Assembly (NCBI GenBank): GCA_041941305.1
Contig: JBGTQJ010000053.1
Coordinates: 1-64,000 of the forward strand
From: JANSWP01 sp041941305
GTDB lineage: Bacteria > Bacteroidota > Bacteroidia > Chitinophagales > Saprospiraceae
DNA length: 64,000 nucleotides
Reading direction: 5' to 3'
This document shows, one piece after another, positions 33,334 through 41,359 of this stretch. Within the stretch, counting starts at the first letter, position 1. The number at the start of each line of letters is the position of its first letter. A model generated the notes under the pieces. It had not been told where the DNA came from, did not search any database, and saw nothing but the letters and a program-made list of their open reading frames with translations. A program made the translations under genes and the position numbers.

Positions 33334-34701
33334 ATGAAAACATTACTCAGCCTTCTTTGGGCAACATTTGTCCTTCACTATGCCCAAGCTTCAGACCTCA
33401 AACAATATTGGGTTCATTTTTTGGATAAAAATAATTCACCCTATTCTGTCGAACGCCCTGAAGAGTTTTTATCACCTAGGGCGGTTATGCGCAGGCAGAA
33501 GCAAGATATTCCAATTACTATTAGCGATCTTCCTCTCAATCCTCAATATTTATCTGAGTTAAAAGAACTTGGGGTGCAAATTCTTCATACGAGCAAATGG
33601 TTCAATGCTGCCACAATTGTTTGTAACAGTCAAACAATAACTAAAGTCAGTGCCTTGCCATTTATAGATAGCATACAGTATGTAGGTAAACTTTTTAGAA
33701 ACAGACTGGTATTGGAAGAAAAAACATCCTCTAAAAAAAGGGTGAAAAAACCATTCGATAACCATTATGGTTTTGCAAGTTCACAAATAGAAATGTTGAA
33801 TGGACACCGACTTCATAAGCTTGGATACCTTGGGGATGGAGTATTGATAGCCATCCTTGATGCGGGCTTTTACAATGCAGACAAATCACTGTTCTTTGAA
33901 GAATTACGTAAGAGTGGAAAATTATTGTATCCAAAAGATTATGTAAATCTAGAAGAACTACCTTTTCAATCTTCAACCCATGGAACCCATGTATTATCTG
34001 TAATGGCAGCAAATATTCCTGGATTAATGGTAGGGACAGCTCCTAATGCTACTTATCTTTGTATTAAAACAGAAGATAGCCGAGGGGAATTTCGATTTGA
34101 AGAATGTAATTGGATTGCGGGTTTAGAATATGCTGATAGCATGGGAGTCGATATTATCAACTCTTCCTTAGGATATACCTTTTTTGAAGATGCAACGATG
34201 AATTATGCTATTGAAGACTTGGATGGGAAAACTGCACTTTGTTCTCAGGCTGCAGAAATGGCTTTTCAGAAAGGGATGATAGTTGTGAACAGCGCTGGTA
34301 ATGAAGGAAAAGCTGATTGGAAATACGTGGCATGTCCAGCAGATGCTGCTCATATTTTGGCGATAGGTGCTATCGATTTAGATGAACAAAAAACAGATTT
34401 TAGCTCTTTTGGTCCTTCATCCGATGGGCGAATAAAACCAGAATTGGTGGCTTTAGGAGAAAGTGTAGCAGTTGCATCAGCTGTCAAACCTCACGTTTTA
34501 TCAGGAATGGGAACCTCATACTCTGCACCAATTGTTTGTGGACTTGTAGCAGTTCTTTGGCAGGCATTCCCTGATAAAACCAATCAGGAAATTATTCAGG
34601 CTGTCAAGTCAACTGCATTTCTTGCCTCCTCTCCAAACAATAGGGTTGGATATGGAAAACCTGATTTTTGGAAAGCTTTTTTGTACTTGAAAAATAATTA
34701 G
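33334..34701 (+). CDS. Subtilisin-like (S8) serine protease
   Basis: 455 residues: a signal peptide (to about residue 20), a propeptide-like region (about 20-150, 'YWVHFLDKNNSPYSVERPEEFLSPRAVMRR'), then the S8 catalytic domain. The Asp is in 'IAILDAGF' (D176), the His in 'STHGTHVLSVMA' (H216), the oxyanion Asn in 'VVNSAGNEG', and the Ser in 'GMGTSYSAPIVCG'. It should digest proteins after secretion. Unlike many relatives here it lacks a T9SS sorting domain, so it may stay in the periplasm. It is flanked by a strong terminator upstream and a convergent regulator gene downstream. Start ATG. Confidence 0.93.
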   Translation: MKTLLSLLWATFVLHYAQASDLKQYWVHFLDKNNSPYSVERPEEFLSPRAVMRRQKQDIPITISDLPLNPQYLSELKELGVQILHTSKWFNAATIVCNSQTITKVSALPFIDSIQYVGKLFRNRLVLEEKTSSKKRVKKPFDNHYGFASSQIEMLNGHRLHKLGYLGDGVLIAILDAGFYNADKSLFFEELRKSGKLLYPKDYVNLEELPFQSSTHGTHVLSVMAANIPGLMVGTAPNATYLCIKTEDSRGEFRFEECNWIAGLEYADSMGVDIINSSLGYTFFEDATMNYAIEDLDGKTALCSQAAEMAFQKGMIVVNSAGNEGKADWKYVACPADAAHILAIGAIDLDEQKTDFSSFGPSSDGRIKPELVALGESVAVASAVKPHVLSGMGTSYSAPIVCGLVAVLWQAFPDKTNQEIIQAVKSTAFLASSPNNRVGYGKPDFWKAFLYLKNN

Positions 34702-34739
34702 AAACTACAGCCAAAACTCATGATGGATCCATTTCTCGA

Positions 34740-35150
34740 TTAGAGCCGGTCTGGAAAATGTTGACGGATAATTTCTCTGATAGATGCAGGGGTTAAAGGT
34801 TTTGGGATGAAATCAGAAACATCATTATTTAGTTCTGCATTAAAACGATCTTCTGCTTGAATAGAGGTTGTCAACATTACAATTATGGCTTTTACTTTTT
34901 TTGAATGTTCCAATTGTTCATAAGCCTCCAAAAATTCCCAACCGTTCATGATGGGCATGTTGATATCTAAAAATATTAATTCGGGCTTGTCTCTTTCTTC
35001 CACTGATTGAAGAAAATCAATCCCCTCCTGTCCATTTTCGGCAATATGCACTTGTTCGGCATAGCCATTTTTTTTCAATAGCCGATTATTTAAATAATTG
35101 GTGGCTTCATCATCGTCTACTAAAAGAACACATTTTAAAGGCTGTTTCAT
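34740..35150 (-). CDS. Receiver-only response regulator
   Basis: 136 residues forming one CheY-like receiver: an acidic pocket in 'VLLVDDDEATNYL', the phospho-acceptor D62 in 'LIFLDINMPIMNG', a Thr in 'VMLTTS' and a Lys in 'DFIPKPLTP'. There is no output domain. 'CVLLVDDDEATNYLNNRLLKK' is typical of the small receivers that Bacteroidota use next to hybrid or PAS kinases. Likely partners are the Hpt protein (36380) and the PAS kinase (38553) on the same strand, but it is 500 bp from the nearest of them, so its partner is not certain. Confidence 0.9.
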   Translation of the reverse strand: MKQPLKCVLLVDDDEATNYLNNRLLKKNGYAEQVHIAENGQEGIDFLQSVEERDKPELIFLDINMPIMNGWEFLEAYEQLEHSKKVKAIIVMLTTSIQAEDRFNAELNNDVSDFIPKPLTPASIREIIRQHFPDRL

Positions 35151-35182
35151 GGTTTTAAACTATTGCTTTATGGATCAATTTA

Positions 35183-35297
35183 GAGTATTTTTTCCCGTCC
35201 CAAAGGGAGTCCCCTGGACAAGGGATGCCTTTGGCAAAAGAAGCTTTGGCTCAAAAAAGCCATCAAAATGTCGAAGTTATTGATTAAGTGATCCTTA
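35183..35297 (+). repeat. Repeat family D, 115 bp, second copy
   Basis: It aligns end to end with the reverse complement of 21379-21493 (GAGTATTTTTTCCC at the start, GTCCCCTGGACAAGGGATGC inside, GATCCTTA at the end). It lies in the gap between the receiver gene and the LytTR gene, outside any coding frame. Confidence 0.75.
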
Positions 35298-35398
35298 ATG
35301 TTATCAAATTAGGATAGGAACCAAGTTTAATTCCAGGCAAAGTTGTTTTTAAACAGCCTCGCTCAATATCCGCACCTACCCCCAGGGTACTAGATCCA

Positions 35399-35429
35399 GG
35401 TATCGGATGCTCTGAAAGTATCCGATACC
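35399..35429. repeat. Perfect 10-bp dyad
   Basis: GGTATCGGAT and ATCCGATACC flank an 11-base loop in the 509-bp gap between regulator genes (35151-35659). On the plus strand a six-T run follows 10 bases later. It may be a terminator or a palindromic repeat; the rest of the gap shows no gene. Confidence 0.5.
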
Positions 35430-35659
35430 GCATCAACTTTTTTCTTGAAATTTACAGGATCGAACCCTGACGTATAATGATGTTGGAGTGTTTTGAAAGG
35501 CAAAGATAAATGAAGTTTTTATAATAAAAAACAATATCTTGACAGAATGAAAATTGTTATAGGCAGTAAACAGTATGTGGCCTTTAGTTGAGGAAGCTGA
35601 TTTTTGACTAGTGCGAGGCGAAAAACACAGGCATCCCAATGGCTATCAGGTAAGCCTGA

Positions 35660-36352
35660 CTACAATAAGTTGAGGACTTTCATAAGCGTAGGCTTGTGTG
35701 CTTTGCTTATCGGAATTACCTTATCTTTAATCACTAATGAATTTTCCTCCAGATTCACAATTTCTTCCAGATTTACAATATAGGTTCTGTGAACCTTTAA
35801 GAAAATCTGAGGAGGGAGTTTTTCAAGAAGACCCTTTAAAGTGCTGTAAATCAAATGGTTGCCTTTTTTTGTGCAAATTCTGACATAATCCTTTATATTT
35901 TCGAAATACAGGATATCGGAATAATCAAGTCGTACCAATTGAGTCCCCACTTTAATATAGATATGATTGGGACTCTCTTTTTGAATGAGGGGTCTTCTTT
36001 TATTTAAATGTCGTGCTTTATTTGCAGCTTTTAAAAACTTCGGATAGTTAAAAGGTTTTTTCAAAAAATCAATTGCTGAGTATTTGAAAGCCTGGTAAGC
36101 ATAGTCTGTTTGAGAAGTAGTAAAAATGACGGAAGGCAATATAGGCGCCTGATCCAGAAATGTTAGGCCATTCATTATTGGCATCTCAACATCCAGAAAA
36201 ATAAGATCAATATCTGAGTTTAAAATGGAAAGGGCTTCTTTACCATTCTTGCAGCTTCCAACTACCTTTAAAAACTCAGTTTTATCACAGAATTTTTCCA
36301 ATAGCCCCAAGAATAAATCATCATCATCGATAAGTAAACAGTTGAGAGTCAT
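35660..36352 (-). CDS. LytTR-type response regulator
   Basis: 230 residues: an N-terminal receiver with 'CLLIDDDDLFLGLLEKF', phospho-acceptor D54 in 'LIFLDVEMPIMNG', 'TTSQTDYAYQAF' and 'AIDFLKKPF', then a C-terminal LytTR DNA-binding domain ('HIYIKVGTQLVRLDYSDILYFENIKDYVRI...FLKVHRTYIVNLEEIVNLEENSLVIKDKVIPISKAHK'). It should activate promoters carrying paired LytTR sites. The Hpt gene starts upstream with 27 bp between them, which points to phosphorelay input through that protein. Start ATG. Confidence 0.93.
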   Translation of the reverse strand: MTLNCLLIDDDDLFLGLLEKFCDKTEFLKVVGSCKNGKEALSILNSDIDLIFLDVEMPIMNGLTFLDQAPILPSVIFTTSQTDYAYQAFKYSAIDFLKKPFNYPKFLKAANKARHLNKRRPLIQKESPNHIYIKVGTQLVRLDYSDILYFENIKDYVRICTKKGNHLIYSTLKGLLEKLPPQIFLKVHRTYIVNLEEIVNLEENSLVIKDKVIPISKAHKPTLMKVLNLL

Positions 36353-36379
36353 GATAAAGTTTTGGTTTTTTAAAAAAGA

Positions 36380-36838
36380 TTAAGATTTGAGATAAAAGTT
36401 TAACTTTCTATGCTCTACAGAAATGATGGAGAAGCAGGTTTCAAAAGACTGTTTTAAAAAGTTCAGGATGGTCTCTCTTTCTCTCTCATCCAGTAAAGAA
36501 AAATCGACCTTTTCAAGCTCTTCGAAATAGTTGCTTACTGATGTAAAACCAACTATTTCAAATCCAGGTTTTAATTTATGCAGCAATTTTTTGAAACCAA
36601 TCCAGTCACAATTGTGACCGTATTGTAAAAGATGGTAAGCAGAGTTTAAAGAATGGGTTCTAAAAATAAAAAAAGCATAGCTTAAATATTCGTAATCCCC
36701 CAGGTAAAATTGTTCCAAGTAGTTGATATCCAGCTCTATATTAAATGTTGAATTTAAAAAAAGAGCGGGATGTTTAGATTGTACTTGTAAAGGAGGTTGC
36801 GCGATATTGGTGGTTGTTCCAGTAAATGTTTTTGTCAT
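36380..36838 (-). CDS. Histidine phosphotransfer (Hpt) protein
   Basis: 152 residues forming one four-helix Hpt-like domain. The phospho-acceptor would be H87 in 'FKKLLHKLKPGFEIVGF', which matches the 'HKLKP...VG' pattern of Hpt domains. The acidic helix 'YFEELEKVDFSLLDERERETILNFL' packs after it. The N-terminal 30 residues are disordered. It should shuttle phosphate between a hybrid or PAS kinase and the receiver proteins encoded on either side. It is placed 27 bp upstream of the LytTR regulator gene on the same strand, so the pair is likely one operon. Confidence 0.8.
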   Translation of the reverse strand: MTKTFTGTTTNIAQPPLQVQSKHPALFLNSTFNIELDINYLEQFYLGDYEYLSYAFFIFRTHSLNSAYHLLQYGHNCDWIGFKKLLHKLKPGFEIVGFTSVSNYFEELEKVDFSLLDERERETILNFLKQSFETCFSIISVEHRKLNFYLKS

Positions 36839-37183
36839 TTTGAATTCATTTAGCCTAATGTTAAATTATATTGTTGGGGAGGAAATTTTGCGTGTATTCA
36901 GGAGGGAGAAATAATTAAATTTAGTTTGTTAAAGATAATAATTTGGGAGAATTTACTAGAAGGGGTAACCAGATAATGACTACAACAAAATTAATCTAAT
37001 TATTTTTAATTTCAAGTCTTTGTTATGTTAAATTTTTCAAAAAATTAATATCAAGAGACTTTTTAAAAACACAAAAAGACCTTAAAGGCTGTTTAAAAAA
37101 GTTGCTTAAGGATTATCTTTTGTAGACAGCCCCGGTATTTTGTAACAGCATCTTTGTTGTTTCAAAAAAAAACGCTTCAACAG
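36839..37183. other. Intergenic region, no gene seen
   Basis: A 470-bp gap (36839-37309) between the Hpt gene and the beta-helix gene. It should contain the Hpt/LytTR promoter. The only clear structure is the terminator at 37184-37209. Confidence 0.4.
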
Positions 37184-37209
37184 AAAAAAAATGGCGGCTT
37201 TCGCCGCCA
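37184..37209 (-). terminator. Intrinsic terminator of the beta-helix gene
   Basis: TGGCGGC and GCCGCCA flank a 4-base loop. On the minus strand the stem is followed by eight Ts. It lies about 100 bp past the stop at 37310. Confidence 0.8.
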
Positions 37210-37309
37210 CCAAAAATGGTCTCATTAGAAGGGATATGTCGTCTGGGAATATCTAATTAGAATAAAGGTTTTATGTTTTCACTTGATTTTGTGGTCATTA
37301 ATAACTCTG

Positions 37310-38257
37310 TTAATCCTGGTTTGCGGTAAAAATTGATTGTTCAACCTGGCTTACTGGAATCATAAACTGGCAGTCAACTAATTCAGGGTTTGCCATACCA
37401 TCAAGTTTGAAATTAAACATACAATCTCCTTTTACATAAGCTGTGTTATTTTCAAAAAGACATTCTGTTAAAACAGGATTGCTTGTACCTTCAGCAGCAT
37501 AATTGCACATGACCCCACCATAATTTCCTTCGTTGTTCTTAAATTTACACTTTATGAAAACAGGGTTGGTAGTTCCACCTCTACTCCCATTATTAAAAAT
37601 AGCACCTCCGTCCAAATCTGTGCGATTGTTGTAAAATTGGCAATTGACAAAAGTGGGATTGGTCTTACCAGAACGACCGTTAATGTAAACTGCACCTCCA
37701 TCTCTGGCGTAGTTATTTTGAAAGATACAATTGCGTATCATCAAAGCGGAGAAACCCGTTAAACCCTGTCCGTCGATGTACATTGCACCGCCGCTTTTTT
37801 GTAAGGCACCGGATAAGCCACCCTGGTTGGCGCAGCCTTGTTCGATAATAAAGCCATCCAACAGGGTGTTCTTTCCAGTGTTAATAGTGTATATCACAGT
37901 GAAGGAGTTATCATATTGCCCTTTTTGTCCAATTTCTCCACTCAGAATTGTTTTGTTTTTTATCCAATTGCGTTGTGGAATCATGGTTTCTGTTCCTAAA
38001 AAACCCCCATAGACCTTGATGCCGTCTGCTATGATAAAAGAACTATTTCGGTCATTGGTAGAAGTAGGTGTATATGTGCCAGCCGCTACCCATATTTCGT
38101 CTCCTTTGCGAGCAGCAAATAAAACGGCAGCTAAATCACCAGAAGCATTTTCCCAGGAACTGCCATTTCCAGTTTTGCCCATCACGACAAAAAAAGTTTT
38201 AGCATTAATGTTTTGAGTAATTAATAAAGCTAGAAGTAAAGTACAGAAAGTTTTCAT
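37310..38257 (-). CDS. Secreted right-handed beta-helix protein
   Basis: 315 residues with a signal peptide (to about residue 19), then a start typical of Bacteroidota parallel beta-helix proteins ('GNGSSWENASGDLAAVLFAARKGDEIWVAAGTYTP'). Repeated rungs follow ('NCIFQNNYARDGGAVYINGRSGKTNPTFVNCQFYNNRTDLDGGAIFNNG', 'NPVFIKCKFKNNEGNYGGVMCNY'), as in the pectate-lyase-like fold. There are no obvious catalytic acids and no T9SS tail, so a polysaccharide-binding or structural role is as likely as lyase activity. It stands alone with its own terminator. Confidence 0.85.
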   Translation of the reverse strand: MKTFCTLLLALLITQNINAKTFFVVMGKTGNGSSWENASGDLAAVLFAARKGDEIWVAAGTYTPTSTNDRNSSFIIADGIKVYGGFLGTETMIPQRNWIKNKTILSGEIGQKGQYDNSFTVIYTINTGKNTLLDGFIIEQGCANQGGLSGALQKSGGAMYIDGQGLTGFSALMIRNCIFQNNYARDGGAVYINGRSGKTNPTFVNCQFYNNRTDLDGGAIFNNGSRGGTTNPVFIKCKFKNNEGNYGGVMCNYAAEGTSNPVLTECLFENNTAYVKGDCMFNFKLDGMANPELVDCQFMIPVSQVEQSIFTANQD

Positions 38258-38552
38258 TTTGCGTTTTTTAGTGCGCTGACAATGTGAGTGATTTTAGACA
38301 AACGAAAAAGAAAATAAACGGTTCCTGAGGGTGCTTTTGCCTTTCTTTCTAGCTGAACCACCCAGATTGTCAGAGAAGTAGTTTTTTTTAAAAGGTAATG
38401 GGATGTATATAATGGAAGGATGATTCAAAAATAGGGGAACAATCTATTTCATTACGCTGTTTTAGATAATTGACCTGAATTTGGCAGAGAATGGAAGGAA
38501 ATGGGCGATTTTCGGATTTGTAATAAGTAGAAAAATAATTTGATACCGAGGA

Positions 38553-39659
38553 TTAGTTATTGTTTGGCAGTTTCACATAAAATGTGCTTCCCTTATCCAG
38601 TTGAGACTCTACCCAAATCTTCCCGTTGTGTAGATCGACTATTTTACGGCAATGAGCAAGCCCAATGCCCGTGCCTTTATATTTACTTTTATTATTTAGT
38701 CTTTGGAAAATAAGAAAAATTTTTTCTTTATGTTTATCTAAGATGCCAATGCCATTGTCTTTAAAAGATAATTTCCAATAGCCAGGCTCTTGTTGAGCCA
38801 TGATTTGGATATGAGGTCCGATATTGGGCTTGCGAAACTTAATTGCATTGCTGATAAGGTTTTGGAATAGCAGGCGGAGTTCAGTTTCATAACCTTTTAA
38901 TTGAGGCAAATTGCCAATATCAAAGGTAGTTCCAGTCTTTGTGATTTTGAGGCCATAATCTTCCTGGATGGCTTTAATTATTTTGTTGCAATCAACAATA
39001 GTCATTTTTTTATTTAGCCCAATTCGGCTATAGTCAAGGAGCCCTTTCACCAAATCACGCATCCGGGTAGAAGCTTGCGAAATGAACTGTAAATACTTGT
39101 CGGCCCTCTTATCAAACTGTCCTTTATAGTCCTGGACTAACAATTGTGTAAAGCTGTTTACTGTATTCAAAGGTTCTTGCAAATCATGAGAGGCGATATA
39201 AACAAATTGACCAAGCTCCAAATTAGCTTGTTCTAGCCTGATATTTGTCTCAATGAGTGCTGATTCAGCATTTTTTCGATCAGTAACATCAATGAAAGTG
39301 CCCATGAATTGGGTAGGCTGCCCATCCTTTCCTCTATCAAATACTGCATCTCTTGACAAGCACCACATCCATTGCCCGTTGGCTTTTTTAAAACGATATT
39401 CTATTTCTATTATTTGTTCCGGATTTGAGGCTATTACCTCCTCCATATGCGCTGCGATTGCTGCTTGTTCGCTAGGGTGGAAGAGTGAAAAGAACTCTTC
39501 TTGAGTCATACCATTAATTTGATCGAGGGTATAACCTGTTAAATTGGTATACTCCTGATTAATATAAACGTTTATTCCCTTTACTAAGTCATAAACGTAG
39601 ATGGCAGTTACAGAGAGAGCCAATACCTTGTCTTTGAATGCATTGCTGATTGGAGCCAT
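38553..39659 (-). CDS. Cytosolic PAS-domain sensor histidine kinase
   Basis: 368 residues with no membrane helix: a PAS domain (about 10-130, 'INQEYTNLTGYTLDQING', PAC-like 'IEIEYRFKKANGQWMWCLSRDAVFDRGKDGQPTQFMGTFIDVTDRKNAE'), a short coiled coil, the HisKA box with H158 ('FVYIASHDLQEPLN'), then the HATPase domain with N box ('LISNAIKFRKP'), 'DNGIGI' and 'GTGIGLAHCRKIVDLHNG'. The type resembles light or redox sensing PAS kinases such as bacteriophytochrome-like HisKA proteins. Nearby receiver, Hpt and LytTR genes are natural partners. Start ATG. Confidence 0.93.
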   Translation of the reverse strand: MAPISNAFKDKVLALSVTAIYVYDLVKGINVYINQEYTNLTGYTLDQINGMTQEEFFSLFHPSEQAAIAAHMEEVIASNPEQIIEIEYRFKKANGQWMWCLSRDAVFDRGKDGQPTQFMGTFIDVTDRKNAESALIETNIRLEQANLELGQFVYIASHDLQEPLNTVNSFTQLLVQDYKGQFDKRADKYLQFISQASTRMRDLVKGLLDYSRIGLNKKMTIVDCNKIIKAIQEDYGLKITKTGTTFDIGNLPQLKGYETELRLLFQNLISNAIKFRKPNIGPHIQIMAQQEPGYWKLSFKDNGIGILDKHKEKIFLIFQRLNNKSKYKGTGIGLAHCRKIVDLHNGKIWVESQLDKGSTFYVKLPNNN

Positions 39660-39707
39660 TAGTATCTATCATGTTTTATACAGTCAGTAATTTCTTATCT
39701 GAGGTAC

Positions 39708-39775
39708 TAGACTTTATTCGAAAAGATTTTGTTCAGGAAGCCGTCTACCTTTTACCGTCAACCGAATAAAGTCTA
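39708..39775. repeat. MITE family B, 68 bp, compact copy
   Basis: TAGACTTTATTCG (39708-39720) and CGAATAAAGTCTA (39763-39775) are perfect inverted repeats of 13 bp. The interior is AAAAGATTTTGTTCAGGAAG and a short CCGTC-rich part. The copy at 14373-14485 has the same frame with an expanded heptamer array, and 18061-18080 with 18246-18256 is a third copy split by an insertion. Confidence 0.85.
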
Positions 39776-39802
39776 CTATATATACCCAAAAATCTAGCCA
39801 TC

Positions 39803-40981
39803 TCACAGAACCAATGTTAGAAGCGGTTTGAATTTATCATCTTCCGGAGTAGCCCCTTTATTGAGATCCTTTTCTACAACATGGCCAGTCAAACCAAACT
39901 CCTCCAGGCTGTACTTGTGACTGCTCTTGTAATTTCGGCTTTGTCTTTCCTTTTTTTCCAATATTTCCTCAAAATCCATACATGGTTTAAAACCCAATTT
40001 TGCGTAAAGTTCCAAAATGCTTTGTTTAGGTTGTTTGGTAAGTGATTTAAAATCAAGGATGTGTATCTGGCCTTCCTCAAATAAACTTTTTATTGAGGAC
40101 GTATTTTTTGACCAGAATATCAAAAAAGCTTTGGTCTGAGCATACATCTTTTTTTTTGATTTTATTTTTGAAAACTGGCTGGATAAATAATGATAAAAAC
40201 TAAGTGAAGAAGGTATGACCTTTACAGCATCTCGTTTCATGATTAGGATGGTTGCATTCGCAAAGAAGGATAAAATGCTTTGTGTTTTAGAGCTCAAAAT
40301 TGGGCTTTTAGAGAGCATTTGTTTTTGGTGACCAAATACGTACAAATGTTTTTGTAGACATTTTTTGTAGAAGTTCATGAAATATGCCTTTTCCTCTTCT
40401 GAAAAAAGTTTATCGAATAGCCCAAAACGCTTCAGTCGCTCATCATTTGGAAATAGAACATAGAGGTATAAACTTGAAAATTGGTGAATCCAAACAAATG
40501 CATCTTCTTCCGGCAAAAACAGACTGGTTTTGTGCATCTGATTCATCTTTTGAAATAATTTTGCTTCTAGTTTTTCTAAAAGGGATCGAAAAGGTGCTCC
40601 CAACAAATGGTCAAATTTGGCAATACCAAACCAAAATTCTTTTTGAATAATTGCTGGTGCGAATAAAATTTCCCACAACTGCATACTTGTGAATTTTTTT
40701 TTATCCAAAGCAAGCGTTCTAAACAAAAAACTTGTGCCACTACGTGTTGGACCCAAAATAAATACAGGTTTGTGAATTTTCACTTTAGAATATTGTGGGT
40801 AGAGTATGTCATCCAGCCAAAAACAAATTCCATTGAATAATTGCCAGGTCAAAAATAAGGGCAGGGCAACAACTAAAAAGACGCGCCTCTTTCGGGTCAT
40901 TATTGAAAAATCATTTTCTTTCATGTTCCAGGCATGGACAAAAGTTCGAATGGTGGTTTTCATGATTTGTAAGGTATTCAT
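39803..40981 (-). CDS. Sulfotransferase family protein
   Basis: 392 residues from the ATG at 40981. An N-terminal hydrophobic segment (about 30-55) suggests membrane association. The sulfotransferase P-loop for PAPS is 'VFILGPTRSGTSFLFRTLA'. The later 'ILIMKRDAVKVIPSSLSFY' fits the 3'-phosphate-binding element. The enzyme should move sulfate from PAPS to an alcohol or amine. It lies downstream of a fatty-acyl-AMP ligase/ACP/reductase gene on the same strand, so a sulfated lipid is a reasonable product. The longer frame to 41029 begins at TTG next to repeat DNA and is rejected. Confidence 0.82.
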   Translation of the reverse strand: MNTLQIMKTTIRTFVHAWNMKENDFSIMTRKRRVFLVVALPLFLTWQLFNGICFWLDDILYPQYSKVKIHKPVFILGPTRSGTSFLFRTLALDKKKFTSMQLWEILFAPAIIQKEFWFGIAKFDHLLGAPFRSLLEKLEAKLFQKMNQMHKTSLFLPEEDAFVWIHQFSSLYLYVLFPNDERLKRFGLFDKLFSEEEKAYFMNFYKKCLQKHLYVFGHQKQMLSKSPILSSKTQSILSFFANATILIMKRDAVKVIPSSLSFYHYLSSQFSKIKSKKKMYAQTKAFLIFWSKNTSSIKSLFEEGQIHILDFKSLTKQPKQSILELYAKLGFKPCMDFEEILEKKERQSRNYKSSHKYSLEEFGLTGHVVEKDLNKGATPEDDKFKPLLTLVL

Positions 40982-41054
40982 GTCTAAAAGTTTTTTGACA
41001 AATCTTTTCGGTAGCTCCCAAAGGGACAAGTTGCGCCGCCAAAGAAAGTTCTAT

Positions 41055-41108
41055 AGAGGCAGGCATTTTCAAAATTTTGCTTGCAAAATTTTGAAAATGC
41101 CTGCCTCT
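41055..41108. repeat. Near-perfect 54-bp palindrome
   Basis: Arms of 26 bases (beginning AGAGGCAGGCATTTTCAAAA) mirror each other around a central TT. It abuts the repeat shared with 19715-19770, whose TGCCTCT start is part of the right arm. Such a palindrome would form a strong hairpin or cruciform. Confidence 0.85.
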
Positions 41109-41144
41109 AAAAAAGAATATTCGCCGTCGCTTGCGACGGCGCGA

Positions 41145-41292
41145 GGGTGTATTTCAAATTGTCGCATCAATGCGAATCAAATAATAACTCCATGAGCAGC
41201 AGGGTTTTGAACCCTGCGATTTCTGGTCAAAATGCAGGGTTCAAAACCCTGCTGCTCAAAGAACCCAAAACGCGACAAAATGAAATGCACCC
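41145..41292. mobile_element. 148-bp non-autonomous element with 8-bp target duplication
   Basis: The ends GGGTGTATTTCAAATTGTCG and the complement of CGACAAAATGAAATGCACCC are inverted repeats (18 of 21 match). CGGCGCGA flanks both sides (41137-41144, 41293-41300). With element and one duplicate removed, the site aligns with the uninterrupted repeat at 19715-19770. The interior carries a perfect 24-bp stem (41194-41217 with 41234-41257, starting GAGCAGCAGGGTTTTGAACC). No ORF was found. Confidence 0.85.
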
Positions 41293-41359
41293 CGGCGCGA
41301 CTTATGATACAGCCCCAATAAAAAAAACGCTACCCTGCCGCAGACCAGCCGGCAGTTGA

